Part shown: positions 9,480 to 17,707 of the stretch, one piece after another | Layout: each line of letters opens with the position of its first letter | Numbering within the stretch: position 1 is the first letter of the stretch | Assembly (NCBI RefSeq): GCF_900109605.1 | Contig: NZ_FOAM01000014.1 | Location: forward strand, 62,001 to 126,000 | Direction: 5' to 3' | Length of the DNA stretch: 64,000 nt | Source: Xaviernesmea oryzae | Lineage (GTDB): Bacteria > Pseudomonadota > Alphaproteobacteria > Rhizobiales > Rhizobiaceae | Notes under the pieces: model-generated | The model's input: only the letters and a program-made list of their open reading frames with translations | Told to the model about the DNA's origin: nothing | Database searches by the model: none | Position numbers and translations under genes: made by a program

Positions 9480-9620
9480 TGCCCGCCCGGAGGTGCTTGA
9501 CTTCGTCCTTCCCGTCCTGTCGTTTGTCCTTTAGCTGAAATAAGGTTCAACGAGTTTCGAGGGGGTCGGCATGCCTCTATGCGCCGGTGTCTCGAAAAGC
9601 GGAAAGTTTGGTGACGGTAG

Positions 9621-10511
9621 ATGAATGTGCGGGCGACGCTGATCGGCTTTTCGGCAATCTTGATGTGGGCGGTGCTGGCGCTGTTCACCACGGCCTCCGG
9701 AACGATGCCGCCCTTCCAGCTTTCGGCCATCTGCTTTGCCATTGGCAGTCTGCCAGGCCTTCTGGTCTTTGCGCTGAAGCCGGAGCGGCTGAAGCTCTTG
9801 CGACAGCCGGTAGCCGCCTGGGCGCTCGGCATCGGCGGGCTGTTCGGCTATCATTTTCTCTACTTCACCGCCCTGCGCAATGCGCCGGCGGTGGAAGCCG
9901 GGTTGATCGCCTATCTCTGGCCGCTGTTCATCGTCGTCGGTTCGGCGTTGCTGCCGGGTGAGCGCCTGCGCTGGCATCACGTGGTCGGTGCGCTGGCCGG
10001 GTTGACCGGGACGCTGCTGATCGTGGCGCGCAATGGCATCAATTTCGATGGCGCCTATGCCTTGGGCTATGGTGCCGCGCTCGCCTGCGCCTTCACCTGG
10101 TCCGCCTATTCCTTGATGACGCGCCGTTTCGAGGCCGTGCCGACCGATACGGTCACAGGTTTCTGCCTGGCGACCTCCATTCTCTCGCTGTTCTGTCATC
10201 TTGCGCTGGAAACGACTGTCTGGCCGCAAACCGCCTGGCAATGGCTGGCGGTGGCCGGCCTTGGCCTGCTGCCGCTCGGCGCGGCCTTTTATGCTTGGGA
10301 TCACGGCGTCAAGAACGGCAATATCCAGATGCTCGGCGTCGCCAGCTATTCCGCACCGGTGCTTTCGACGCTGATCCTGCTCGCCTTCGGCTTCGGAGAG
10401 CCATCGCTGACGATCCTGGCCGCCTGCGTGCTCGTCACCGGCGGTGCCGTCCTGGCCTCCAAGGATGCGATCTTCAAGCGCCAGACCAACGAGGCGGCTG
10501 AGCCGGTCTGA
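9621..10511 (+). CDS. EamA/DMT family exporter (YddG-like)
   Basis: 296-residue polytopic membrane protein with about ten hydrophobic helices arranged as two EamA repeats. It most resembles the aromatic amino-acid exporter branch (YddG): YHFLYFTALRNAPAVEAGLI and LPLGAAFYAWDHGVKNGNIQ. It would export small metabolites such as amino acids by a drug/metabolite transporter mechanism; the substrate is not fixed by the sequence. It stands alone, with a 430-base structured intergenic region after it. Confidence 0.86.
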   Translation: MNVRATLIGFSAILMWAVLALFTTASGTMPPFQLSAICFAIGSLPGLLVFALKPERLKLLRQPVAAWALGIGGLFGYHFLYFTALRNAPAVEAGLIAYLWPLFIVVGSALLPGERLRWHHVVGALAGLTGTLLIVARNGINFDGAYALGYGAALACAFTWSAYSLMTRRFEAVPTDTVTGFCLATSILSLFCHLALETTVWPQTAWQWLAVAGLGLLPLGAAFYAWDHGVKNGNIQMLGVASYSAPVLSTLILLAFGFGEPSLTILAACVLVTGGAVLASKDAIFKRQTNEAAEPV

Positions 10512-10622
10512 TCTCAAGCCTTATGCTACGCTGACGACAATCCAAGACTCAAAAGATTCCACTGCCCCGCTGCCTGGTTTGGTTCAGCGTAGGACAATGA
10601 TCGGACGGCGGCGGTCTTGAAA

Positions 10623-10709
10623 TTCGAGGGGGAAAGCAGGGCGCGCCGTGCCAGCGGCGCACCGATGAAGATGGGCTCCATCGGCTCTGGCGAGAGCCTC
10701 GCCCTCGAA
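10623..10709 (+). ncRNA. Candidate four-stem structured leader RNA
   Basis: An 8-bp closing stem, TTCGAGGG (10623-10630) with CCCTCGAA (10702-10709), encloses three local hairpins: GCGCCG/CGGCGC (10643-10660), CCGATG/CATCGG (10662-10684) and CTCT/AGAG (10685-10696). All four fit together as a multi-branch junction. It ends four bases before an unusually complete Shine-Dalgarno sequence. A separate 9-bp inverted repeat (CTACGCTGA / TCAGCGTAG) lies upstream at 10526-10592. I do not recognise this as a known RNA family. GC-rich sequence pairs easily, so this is a hypothesis. Confidence 0.35.
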
Positions 10710-10723
10710 GACGGAGGTGATCT

Positions 10724-10813
10724 ATGTGGCTGCTGCCATTTAGCATCACGCTGACGCTGAGGAAAAACCGGACAGGCTGGCTAATGACTGTCCGGCTTCA
10801 GTTCCTCGGATAA
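10724..10813 (+). CDS. Possible 29-residue small protein with near-perfect RBS
   Basis: A 29-codon frame starting MWLLPFSITLTLRKN and ending QFLG. The sequence GGAGGTGATC immediately before it (10713-10722) is complementary to ten bases of the 16S anti-Shine-Dalgarno end, the strongest such site I noticed in the window. The N-terminal 12 residues are hydrophobic. No codon is enriched as expected for an amino-acid attenuator. The second half encodes an RNA hairpin (CCGGACAG / CTGTCCGG, 10768-10795, inside GAGGAA / TTCCTC). No family is recognised. Confidence 0.4.
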   Translation: MWLLPFSITLTLRKNRTGWLMTVRLQFLG

Positions 10814-10822
10814 GCAGTAAAG

Positions 10823-10850
10823 GACGGGTGGAGCTCCAACTCCATCCGTC
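10823..10850 (+). terminator. Hairpin following the small frame
   Basis: GACGGGTGGAG (10823-10833) pairs with CTCCATCCGTC (10840-10850) over 11 positions including one G-T pair, with a six-base loop. It begins nine bases after the stop of the 29-codon frame. It lacks a T tract, so termination is only probable. Confidence 0.4.
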
Positions 10851-10903
10851 ACTCCGGACGATACAGGCCGCCGCCGCCGAGATCAAGATATCCTCGTCTG
10901 TCG

Positions 10904-10942
10904 ACGGCGCCTTGACCCGCATACTCCGGGTCAAGGCGCCGT
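10904..10942 (-). terminator. Perfect 16-bp hairpin next to the cupin gene stop
   Basis: ACGGCGCCTTGACCCG (10904-10919) and its exact reverse complement (10927-10942) flank a seven-base loop and abut the stop codon of the cupin gene. It probably ends the gloB-cupin transcript and may also stop plus-strand transcription from the upstream small frame. No T tract follows on either strand. Confidence 0.55.
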
Positions 10943-11371
10943 TCATCCCTGCTCCGGCGTCCAGTCCGGCGGCGCCATTTCGAAGCTGGCGAAGTCGAAG
11001 CCGGGCGCGACCGTGCAGCCGACCAGCGACCAGTCTCCCAGCGACTGGGCAGATTGCCAAACCATGGCCGGGACGACAGCCTGGGGACGCTCGCCCTTTG
11101 CCAGGTCGGGCCCGAGCGTCATATCCTCCGCCGGGCCCGTCTGCCTGGCCATGGAAAGCCTCAGCGGCGCACCGGCATAATGGTGCCAGACCTCGGCCGC
11201 ATCCGTGACCCTGTGCCAATGGGAGCGGTCGCCCGCTTCCAGGAGGTAATAGATGGCGGTGGAATAGCCGCGCGAGCCGCCCGCCTCGTCGCGGAAGGTC
11301 TGGCGATACCAGCCGCCTTCTGGATGGCGCTCCAGGCCCAGAATGTCGATGATCTCGGCAGCGTTGGTCAT
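10943..11371 (-). CDS. Cupin domain protein (DUF985 / cupin_5)
   Basis: 142 residues matching the DUF985 (PF06172) cupin family: LERHPEGGWYRQTFR near the N-terminus, STAIYYLLEAGDRSHWHRV in the middle, and a LVGCTVAPGFDFASFE segment near the end. Members bind a metal or small ligand in a beta-barrel; a specific reaction cannot be stated. The gene starts two bases after the glyoxalase II stop, so the two form an operon. It ends at a strong hairpin. Confidence 0.88.
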   Translation of the reverse strand: MTNAAEIIDILGLERHPEGGWYRQTFRDEAGGSRGYSTAIYYLLEAGDRSHWHRVTDAAEVWHHYAGAPLRLSMARQTGPAEDMTLGPDLAKGERPQAVVPAMVWQSAQSLGDWSLVGCTVAPGFDFASFEMAPPDWTPEQG

Positions 11372-11373
11372 GA

Positions 11374-12144
11374 TCAGAAATTGTCCTTGCGTTTGCGGAT
11401 TTCGGCAAAGACGGCGCCAGCCTCGGCATCCTCGAGCCCCAGATGCTTGCGGATCGCCGGATCATTGGCCCGCAGAAAGGGATTGGTGCGCTTTTCCAGG
11501 CCGATGGTCGTCGGCGCGGTAAAGCCGCCCTCGGCCCTGGTCCTCTCGATTTCGGCCGCGCGGGCGCGTAGCTCGGCATTGTCGGGATCGATGGTGAGCG
11601 CGAAGCGGGCGTTGGACAAGGTATATTCATGGCCGAAATAGACCATGGTCTCGTCCGGCAAGGCCGCAAGCCGGGAAAGCGAGGCCCACATGTCGGCCGG
11701 CGTGCCTTCGAACAGCCGGCCGCAGCCGAGCGCGAACAGCGTGTCGCCGGCAAAGAGCAGGTGATCCTCCGGGAAATGATAGGAGATATGGCCGGCCGTG
11801 TGCCCAGGCGTCTCGATCGCTTTCACCGGATGGCCCGCAAAGCTAAAGCTGCCGCCCCCGGGTACCGTCATGTCCAGGCCTGGGATGCGGCTTGCCTCTT
11901 CGGCAGGACCGATGATCTTGGCATCGAAACGGGTCTTCAGCGCCAGATTTGCCTCGACATGGTCGCCATGGTGATGGGTGGTGAGGATGTGCGTCAGCGT
12001 CCAGCCGCGCCGCTCCAAAGCCGAGAGGATCGCGGCTTCTTCCGGCGCGTCGATCGATGCGGTCTCGCCGCCCTCGGGATCGTGCAGCAGCACGCCGAAA
12101 TTGTCCGTGCGGCAGGGAAAGAGGTCGAGCTCGAAGGCGGCCAT
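11374..12144 (-). CDS. gloB: Hydroxyacylglutathione hydrolase (glyoxalase II)
   Basis: 256 residues, normal for glyoxalase II. The enzyme hydrolyses S-lactoylglutathione to lactate and glutathione, the second step of methylglyoxal detoxification. The metallo-beta-lactamase motif THHHGDH at residues 56-62 provides the two-metal site, and further ligands are seen at [15 protein letters not shown] and YFGHEYT. The C-terminal KRTNPFLR segment is typical of the family. It is first in an operon with the cupin gene and divergent from a methyltransferase gene. Confidence 0.95.
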   Translation of the reverse strand: MAAFELDLFPCRTDNFGVLLHDPEGGETASIDAPEEAAILSALERRGWTLTHILTTHHHGDHVEANLALKTRFDAKIIGPAEEASRIPGLDMTVPGGGSFSFAGHPVKAIETPGHTAGHISYHFPEDHLLFAGDTLFALGCGRLFEGTPADMWASLSRLAALPDETMVYFGHEYTLSNARFALTIDPDNAELRARAAEIERTRAEGGFTAPTTIGLEKRTNPFLRANDPAIRKHLGLEDAEAGAVFAEIRKRKDNF

Positions 12145-12226
12145 GGCTTGATCCTGTTGGCGGGCGATAAGGGAAATCTAATCGGCGCCACCTTGAAGTC
12201 CAGCGTCGGGCGCTTACGATCATGCC

Positions 12227-12988
12227 ATGCACACCGATATCGTCGATTTGAGACAGTTCTACCATTCCCGTCTGGGACGTGCGGCCGAGCAGGCAATTGC
12301 CATGGCCTTGTCCTCGCTCTGGCCGCGCCTGCCGGAGGAGCGTCTCGTCGGTCTTGGCTATACAATCCCCTATCTCGACCGGTTCCGGGCCGACACGGAA
12401 CGCACTTTCGCCTTCATGCCGGCAGGGCAGGGGGCGGTGAACTGGCCGCCGGCGGAAATGTCCTCCACCGCTTTGGTCTTCGAGGAAGAGTTGCCGTTGC
12501 CGGACTCCTCGATCGATCGGGTGCTGATGGTGCATTCGCTGGAATTCGCTGAAAATCCGCGCGAGACCTTGAAGGAGATCTGGCGCGTGCTGGCGCCGGG
12601 GGGGCGGCTGGTGATTGCCGTGCCCAACCGGCGCGGGGTCTGGGCGCGCATGGAGCATACACCGTTCGGCTCCGGCCGGCCCTATTCGCGCAGCCAGCTG
12701 ACCGCGCTGCTGCGTGAGACCAACTTCACACCCGGCGCCACCGCCGACGCGCTGTTCTTCCCACCCTCACGGCTGAAAACCATGCTGAAGCTCCGACGCG
12801 GCTTTGAACGCATCGGCCGCACGCTTTGGCCGGTCTTTGCCGGGGTCATCATCGTCGAGGCGCAGAAACGGCTTTATCAGGGGCTGCCGGTGGTGGCGCG
12901 GGCTTCTCGCCGGGTCTTCGTGCCGGTGCTGGCACCGCAAGGCGTGCCCACCACCTATAGTCAGCCGGAAGGTCTCGGCGAGCGCTGA
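12227..12988 (+). CDS. Class I SAM-dependent methyltransferase
   Basis: 253 residues with a Methyltransf_11-like pattern. The central part LPLPDSSIDRVLMVHSLEFA (about residues 88-107) and VLAPGGRLVIAVPNR (about 123-137) correspond to the post-I and post-II motifs of Rossmann methyltransferases. The N-terminal SAM-binding glycine motif is degenerate (LVGLGYTIPYL). Substrate unknown. Linkage to gloB in divergent orientation is common in rhizobia. The ATG at 12227 fits; no strong Shine-Dalgarno is evident. Confidence 0.8.
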   Translation: MHTDIVDLRQFYHSRLGRAAEQAIAMALSSLWPRLPEERLVGLGYTIPYLDRFRADTERTFAFMPAGQGAVNWPPAEMSSTALVFEEELPLPDSSIDRVLMVHSLEFAENPRETLKEIWRVLAPGGRLVIAVPNRRGVWARMEHTPFGSGRPYSRSQLTALLRETNFTPGATADALFFPPSRLKTMLKLRRGFERIGRTLWPVFAGVIIVEAQKRLYQGLPVVARASRRVFVPVLAPQGVPTTYSQPEGLGER

Positions 12989-13205
12989 GGTGGCGGCGGG
13001 CACGTCTCGACAAGTGCTGCATCCACAGGTATGGCAAGCGCCTTGGCCAGGCAGCGCGCGATCGAGGATTGCGCTGCCGGGTCGCGCATATCCGCGCCCG
13101 GAAACCTTCTGTCTCGGGTGCTTCTCGTCGTTCTGGCATCGGCCATTCCTGCGCCGGATCGTCCGTTTCGGGCCGATGCTCTAAGCCTTTGGAACCGCTG
13201 CCGCC

Positions 13206-14315
13206 ATGACCGCGCCTTTCGTCCCCGTCGCTCCCAGCCCCCGTCCCGGCCTTCTCGACATCGCGCCCTATGTGCCGGGCAAGGAGCATGCGCCAGGTGT
13301 GGCGAAAGTCTTCAAGCTTTCGTCCAACGAGACGCCGCTGGGCGCGAGCCCGGCCGCGCTGGAGGCCGTCCGAGATGTGGCAGGCGCGCTCGAGCGCTAT
13401 CCCGATGGGCAGGCCCTGGCCTTGCGCCAGGCGATTGCCGAAGTACATGGGCTCAACCGCGATCACATTCTTTGCGGCAATGGCTCGGACGAACTTCTGG
13501 GGCTGATCGCCCATGCCTATCTCGGTCCGGGTGACGAGGCGATCGTCACCGAGCACGGCTTCCTCGTCTATCCGATCCAGATCCGCGCCGCCGGCGCCAC
13601 GCCGGTGACCGTCAGGGAGCGTGACCTGACGGTGGATGTCGATGCCATCCTGGCGGCCGTGAGCGAGAGGACGCGGGTGGTCTTTCTGGCCAATCCCGGC
13701 AATCCGACTGGCACCTACGTGCCGATGGAGGATGTACGCCGTCTGCATGCGGCCTTGCCGAAGTCGGTTCTCCTGGTGCTCGATGCGGCCTATGCCGAAT
13801 ATGTGCGACGCAATGATTACGCCGCCGGGATCGAACTCGTGTCCGGTGCGGAAAACGTCGTGATGACCCGCACCTTCTCCAAGATCCACGGACTGGCGGC
13901 GCTACGCGTCGGTTGGATGTACGGTCCCAAGGCCGTGATCGACGTCTTGAACCGGGTGCGCGGGCCCTTCAATCTCAATGCGCTTGCCATTGCCGCAGGC
14001 GCGGCCGCCATGCGCGACCGGGCTTTCGCAGAGGCTGCCGCCGATTTCAACATGCTGTGGCTTGGTCGCCTGAGCGCGGCATTGACGGCGCTTGGTCTGA
14101 AGGTCACGCCTTCGGTCACCAACTTCCTGCTGATCCACTTTCCCGATGTCGACGGCAAACGTGCGCCCGATGCGGACGCCTTCCTCACCGCGCGCGGACT
14201 GATCCTGCGCGGTGTCGCCGGCTATGGCTTGCCCAATGCGCTGCGCCTGACGATCGGCACAGAGGAGGCCAATCTGGCGGTGATCGAGGCCCTTACCGCC
14301 TTTATGGAAGGTTGA
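13206..14315 (+). CDS. hisC: Histidinol-phosphate aminotransferase
   Basis: 369-residue class I/II PLP aminotransferase. It converts imidazole-acetol phosphate and glutamate to histidinol phosphate in histidine synthesis, and in rhizobia may also act on aromatic keto acids. Landmarks are [10 protein letters not shown] near residue 37, [10 protein letters not shown] near residue 163, and the PLP lysine K226 in [15 protein letters not shown]. tyrC follows four bases after the stop, pairing an aromatic-type aminotransferase with prephenate/arogenate dehydrogenase. Confidence 0.93.
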   Translation: MTAPFVPVAPSPRPGLLDIAPYVPGKEHAPGVAKVFKLSSNETPLGASPAALEAVRDVAGALERYPDGQALALRQAIAEVHGLNRDHILCGNGSDELLGLIAHAYLGPGDEAIVTEHGFLVYPIQIRAAGATPVTVRERDLTVDVDAILAAVSERTRVVFLANPGNPTGTYVPMEDVRRLHAALPKSVLLVLDAAYAEYVRRNDYAAGIELVSGAENVVMTRTFSKIHGLAALRVGWMYGPKAVIDVLNRVRGPFNLNALAIAAGAAAMRDRAFAEAAADFNMLWLGRLSAALTALGLKVTPSVTNFLLIHFPDVDGKRAPDADAFLTARGLILRGVAGYGLPNALRLTIGTEEANLAVIEALTAFMEG

Positions 14316-14319
14316 AACG

Positions 14320-15249
14320 ATGACCCCTGTGCAATTCGATACCGTCGCCTTGATCGGCATCGGCCTGATCGGCTCCTCGCTGGCCCGCGAAATCCGTCAC
14401 AAGCATCTGGCGCATCGGATCGTCATCTCGACCCGTAGCGCCGAAACGCTGAAGCGGGCGGAGGAACTGGGTCTTGGCGATATGTACACGCTTTCGGCGG
14501 CCGATGCGGTGCGCGAGGCCGATCTGGTGATCGTCTCCGTTCCCGTCGGTGCCTCCGGCGCGGTCGCAGCGGTCATCGCCGGCGCGTTGAAGCCGGGCGC
14601 GATCGTCACGGATGTCGGGTCTACCAAGGAGTCCGTGATTGCGCAGATGCAGCCGCATATGCCCGATCATGTGCATTTCATCCCGGGCCATCCGATTGCC
14701 GGCACGGAATATTCGGGCCCGGATGCCGGGTTCATCGGCCTTTTCCGGGGGCGCTGGTGCATCCTGACACCGTTGGCCGGCACGGACGACACGGCCAAGA
14801 CGCGCCTGCGGCTGTTCTGGGAGGCGGTGGGTTCGAATGTGGACGAGATGGATCCCGGACACCATGACAAGGTGCTGGCGATCGTTTCGCATCTGCCGCA
14901 CATCATTGCCTACAACATCGTCGGCACGGCCGACGATCTGGAAACGGTGACGGAATCCGACGTGATCAAATATTCCGCGTCCGGCTTTCGCGACTTCACC
15001 CGCTTGGCGGCCTCCGATCCTACCATGTGGCGCGATATCTGCCTTCATAACAAGACGGCGATCCTGGAAATGCTGTCCCGTTTTTCCGAGGATCTTGCCT
15101 ATCTGCAGCGGGCGATCCGCTGGGGCGATGGCGAAAAGCTGTTCGACCTCTTCACCCGCACCCGTGCCATTCGCCGTTCGATCGTCGAGGCCGGCCAGGA
15201 TACCGCGGCGCCCGATTTCGGCCGCCATGCCAACGATCCCGTTGAATAG
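14320..15249 (+). CDS. tyrC: Prephenate/arogenate dehydrogenase
   Basis: 309 residues. This NAD(P)-dependent oxidative decarboxylase of the tyrosine branch makes 4-hydroxyphenylpyruvate from prephenate or tyrosine from arogenate. The nucleotide-binding motif GIGLIGSS lies at about residues 13-20. IPGHPIAGTEYSG (about 124-136) and DPGHHDKVLAIVSHLPH (about 177-193) are conserved active-site segments. No chorismate mutase or ACT domain is attached. It is co-transcribed with hisC. I cannot tell cyclohexadienyl, prephenate or arogenate specificity apart by eye. Confidence 0.92.
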   Translation: MTPVQFDTVALIGIGLIGSSLAREIRHKHLAHRIVISTRSAETLKRAEELGLGDMYTLSAADAVREADLVIVSVPVGASGAVAAVIAGALKPGAIVTDVGSTKESVIAQMQPHMPDHVHFIPGHPIAGTEYSGPDAGFIGLFRGRWCILTPLAGTDDTAKTRLRLFWEAVGSNVDEMDPGHHDKVLAIVSHLPHIIAYNIVGTADDLETVTESDVIKYSASGFRDFTRLAASDPTMWRDICLHNKTAILEMLSRFSEDLAYLQRAIRWGDGEKLFDLFTRTRAIRRSIVEAGQDTAAPDFGRHANDPVE

Positions 15250-15373
15250 GGTGCGTTCAACCGGCGCATCCTGAACGACACCGGCAAGACGGTCCTACGG
15301 GTTCCTATCAGCGAGAATGGGTATGAAGCGTCGAGAGCGAAGCTGAAAGATCGCAGCCCGCTTCAAGGTGGCG

Positions 15374-16375
15374 CTAGAAGCGCGGAAGCACGCCGATCGG
15401 GATGAAGGCCAGGAAGGCCGTGCCCTTACGCACATTGAGCTTCACCTTCGCCCGCTCGCTGTTGCCGGAGAGCGCGCGCAGCATGGTCGCGACATTGCGG
15501 GCCATGGAGCGGCTTTCCGGCACGGCAGCGATGACGGCATCGCGCCAGCCATCGATATTGTCGATGACCAGATCGAACTCGCCCGAGACAAGACCTTCAT
15601 CGTCAATCGCAAAGGGGCCGCTGGCCGAGCCGATCAGCCCGTTTCCGAAATCGACCGACAGCGTGTCCAACCGCCCCTGGCTGCCGCGCAGCGGCAGGGG
15701 GTGACCCTGAAGCACCGGTGCCTGGGCCGTCAGATCGGCATTGAGGCGCGCATCGAAAGGCGGCAGCAGGGCCGTGCCTTCGGGAGTGGAAAGCGCCAGT
15801 GCCTGCACGGTTGCGTCTGTTTTCAGGTCCTCGCCATTGCGCGTGACCGTGCCCTGGCCGGCCTTGAGCGCGAAATGGAGCGGCGGCATCAGTCCGGCGG
15901 CACCCGTCAGGCTGCCGGTCAGATCCTGGCTCGACAGGCTGGCGCTCTGCATGCCGGAAAAGCCGGTTCGCAAGCTCAAGAGCGCGGTCGTCCACTGGGC
16001 GGAGACAACGAGATCGGGTGCAACCCGAAATTCGCCTGGACCGGACAGGTCGGCGTCGATCCGGCCGGGGCTGTAGACGGGCGCACGTGCCTCGATGGCG
16101 CCGAACGTGCCCGACGTGCCGCGGGCGCGGTTGTCGACGGTCAGCTTGCTGCAGCCGACCGTCAGCCTGACCGGATAGCCGCCGACGGCCATGTCTTGGC
16201 AGCCGACGCCAAAGCGGTCGCTGGCCAGCAAGGCGCTGAGCCGTGTCTCCATCTGATGCGCAGCCACATACCAAAGGCCGGAATAGACAAGCGCAATAAG
16301 GATGAGGGTTAGGACGATCCTGCGCAGGAGGCGTCCGGAGCGGCCCGTGGGGGGCGTCGAGTGCGGTTCGGTCAT
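15374..16375 (-). CDS. DUF2125 domain-containing protein
   Basis: 333 residues. A single N-terminal membrane anchor (about residues 19-38, IVLTLILIALVYSGLWYVAA) is followed by a long, probably periplasmic beta-rich region with little predicted enzyme character. It matches the DUF2125 family of alphaproteobacteria, whose function is not established. It lies opposite the tyrC operon and divergent from the ChaC-like gene, the arrangement commonly seen in rhizobia. Confidence 0.82.
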   Translation of the reverse strand: MTEPHSTPPTGRSGRLLRRIVLTLILIALVYSGLWYVAAHQMETRLSALLASDRFGVGCQDMAVGGYPVRLTVGCSKLTVDNRARGTSGTFGAIEARAPVYSPGRIDADLSGPGEFRVAPDLVVSAQWTTALLSLRTGFSGMQSASLSSQDLTGSLTGAAGLMPPLHFALKAGQGTVTRNGEDLKTDATVQALALSTPEGTALLPPFDARLNADLTAQAPVLQGHPLPLRGSQGRLDTLSVDFGNGLIGSASGPFAIDDEGLVSGEFDLVIDNIDGWRDAVIAAVPESRSMARNVATMLRALSGNSERAKVKLNVRKGTAFLAFIPIGVLPRF

Positions 16376-16562
16376 GCCGGCAATCTACTGTCAGGGCAGG
16401 CTTTGGCAAGGGCGGTGCCGAAGATGGTCTTTGCGTGCATGCTTGCAAGCCGAGCGGCCGCATTCCATGACAGCTGCGCTGGCGCACCATCCTGTGGATT
16501 CCCTTCAGCAAGACTTGGTATGACAGGCCTGTGATGATTTGCAATGCAGCGACGAGGAAGCG

Positions 16563-17144
16563 ATGACAGGCGCGGCAGTGGACGAGGTGGCCGACGGAGC
16601 CGGCGATCTCTGGGTGTTCGGCTATGGCTCACTGATGTGGAATCCGGGCGTTCCCACGGTGGAGATGGTCCGCGCCCGCATTCATGGCTATCGCCGGGCG
16701 CTGTGCGTGCGCTCCTACGTTCATCGCGGCACTGAGGAATCGCCGGGACTCGTGCTGGGGCTCGATCGCGGCGGCTCCTGCACCGGCATGGCGTTTCGCG
16801 TGCCGGAAGCCGCCCGTTCGGCTGCGGTGGAGGCCCTGCGCGCGCGGGAACTGGTGACCCATGTCTACAAGGAGCGGCGTTTGCCGATCCGCCTGGCGGA
16901 TGGCCGCGTGCTGGTTGCGCTCTGCTATGTGATTGACCGCGCGCATATCCAATATGCAGGCGCGCTTTCGTCCGAAGAGGCAGCGCTGATCGTGGCCCAT
17001 GCCCGCGGACGCTCTGGCGAGAACATCGACTATGTCATGAATACGCTTGAACATCTGCGAAGCATGGGCATCCGCGATCATTGGCTGGAAGATGTCGGCC
17101 GCAGCGTTGCGCGACTGAGGGCTGCCGACTCCACGACGGCGTGA
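16563..17144 (+). CDS. ChaC-like gamma-glutamylcyclotransferase
   Basis: 193 residues of the ChaC family, which degrades glutathione to 5-oxoproline and Cys-Gly. The signature FGYGSLMWNPG is at about residues 20-30, with a substrate-binding RALCVRSYVHRGTEESPGL segment and a conserved GENIDYVMNTLEHL near the C-terminus. The ATG at 16563 is preceded by GAGGA at the right distance and is preferred over an ATG eight codons upstream. It is divergent from the DUF2125 gene. Confidence 0.9.
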   Translation: MTGAAVDEVADGAGDLWVFGYGSLMWNPGVPTVEMVRARIHGYRRALCVRSYVHRGTEESPGLVLGLDRGGSCTGMAFRVPEAARSAAVEALRARELVTHVYKERRLPIRLADGRVLVALCYVIDRAHIQYAGALSSEEAALIVAHARGRSGENIDYVMNTLEHLRSMGIRDHWLEDVGRSVARLRAADSTTA

Positions 17145-17317
17145 CGCCAGACGCGTGAGATCGTCGGCCCAGGCTCTTTCACGTTGCTGGATTTCACATC
17201 GAAGGCGGCAAGCGCCATGTAGCGCAGCATAATGCAGCGTGATTGTCGTTGGGCAGCCCCCATGGAGCTGAAGCAGGCAGCCACAAAGGCGCTAGATGAT
17301 CCAGACCCGAAGACGCG

Positions 17318-17494
17318 TTAAAACAGCGAAATGGCGAAAGCGACCAGACCTGCCCAAAGGCAGAGAGAGATCACGACGGCCAGGCTGAGATAGATGACCC
17401 GCGTCGTCGGGTGAAAGCCTGTGGCTTTCTCCATGTCGCGCGGACCCGCGAAGGGCAGATCGATCTTGATAAACTGGTCGAGCAAGATACGCAT
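17318..17494 (-). CDS. Small membrane protein, 58 residues
   Basis: A short frame starting MRILLDQFIKIDLPFAG, with a single hydrophobic helix near the C-terminus (VIYLSLAVVISLCLWAGLVA, about residues 33-52). The ATG is preceded by GGAGGAACATCC, a strong Shine-Dalgarno with good spacing. Codon choice is GC-rich at third positions like neighbouring genes. The amphipathic N-terminal half should lie on one side of the membrane. No family recognised. It lies downstream of plsC on the same strand with a 213-base gap that includes an AT-rich stretch, so it probably has its own promoter. Confidence 0.6.
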   Translation of the reverse strand: MRILLDQFIKIDLPFAGPRDMEKATGFHPTTRVIYLSLAVVISLCLWAGLVAFAISLF

Positions 17495-17640
17495 GGATGT
17501 TCCTCCAAAGGCAATCTGGCAGCCAAGCCTTACCAGAAGCCTTCCTATTGAGGACCAATGTAATAAATTAATTCTTGATCACCATCCCCAATTCATCAAT
17601 TCGACGGCTTAAAGTTGAAAGTCTTGTCGCTAAATCCGAT

Positions 17641-17669
17641 TATTTTTGCAATGCATAGCTATTTTTGCA
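17641..17669. repeat. Tandem TATTTTTGCA repeat in AT-rich gap
   Basis: TATTTTTGCA occurs at 17641-17650 and again at 17660-17669, 19 bases apart, in the most AT-rich part of the gap between plsC and the 58-residue membrane protein. The near two-turn spacing on one face of the helix suggests a protein-binding site, but I cannot assign a regulator. Confidence 0.35.
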
Positions 17670-17707
17670 CTGCAGCAATGCCTGCTCCACACCACAACCT
17701 GTGCTTA

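Noticed and set aside
10724-10813. Idea that the 29-codon frame is an amino-acid attenuator leader peptide
   Set aside because: No run of one codon type, and no biosynthetic gene follows on the same strand.
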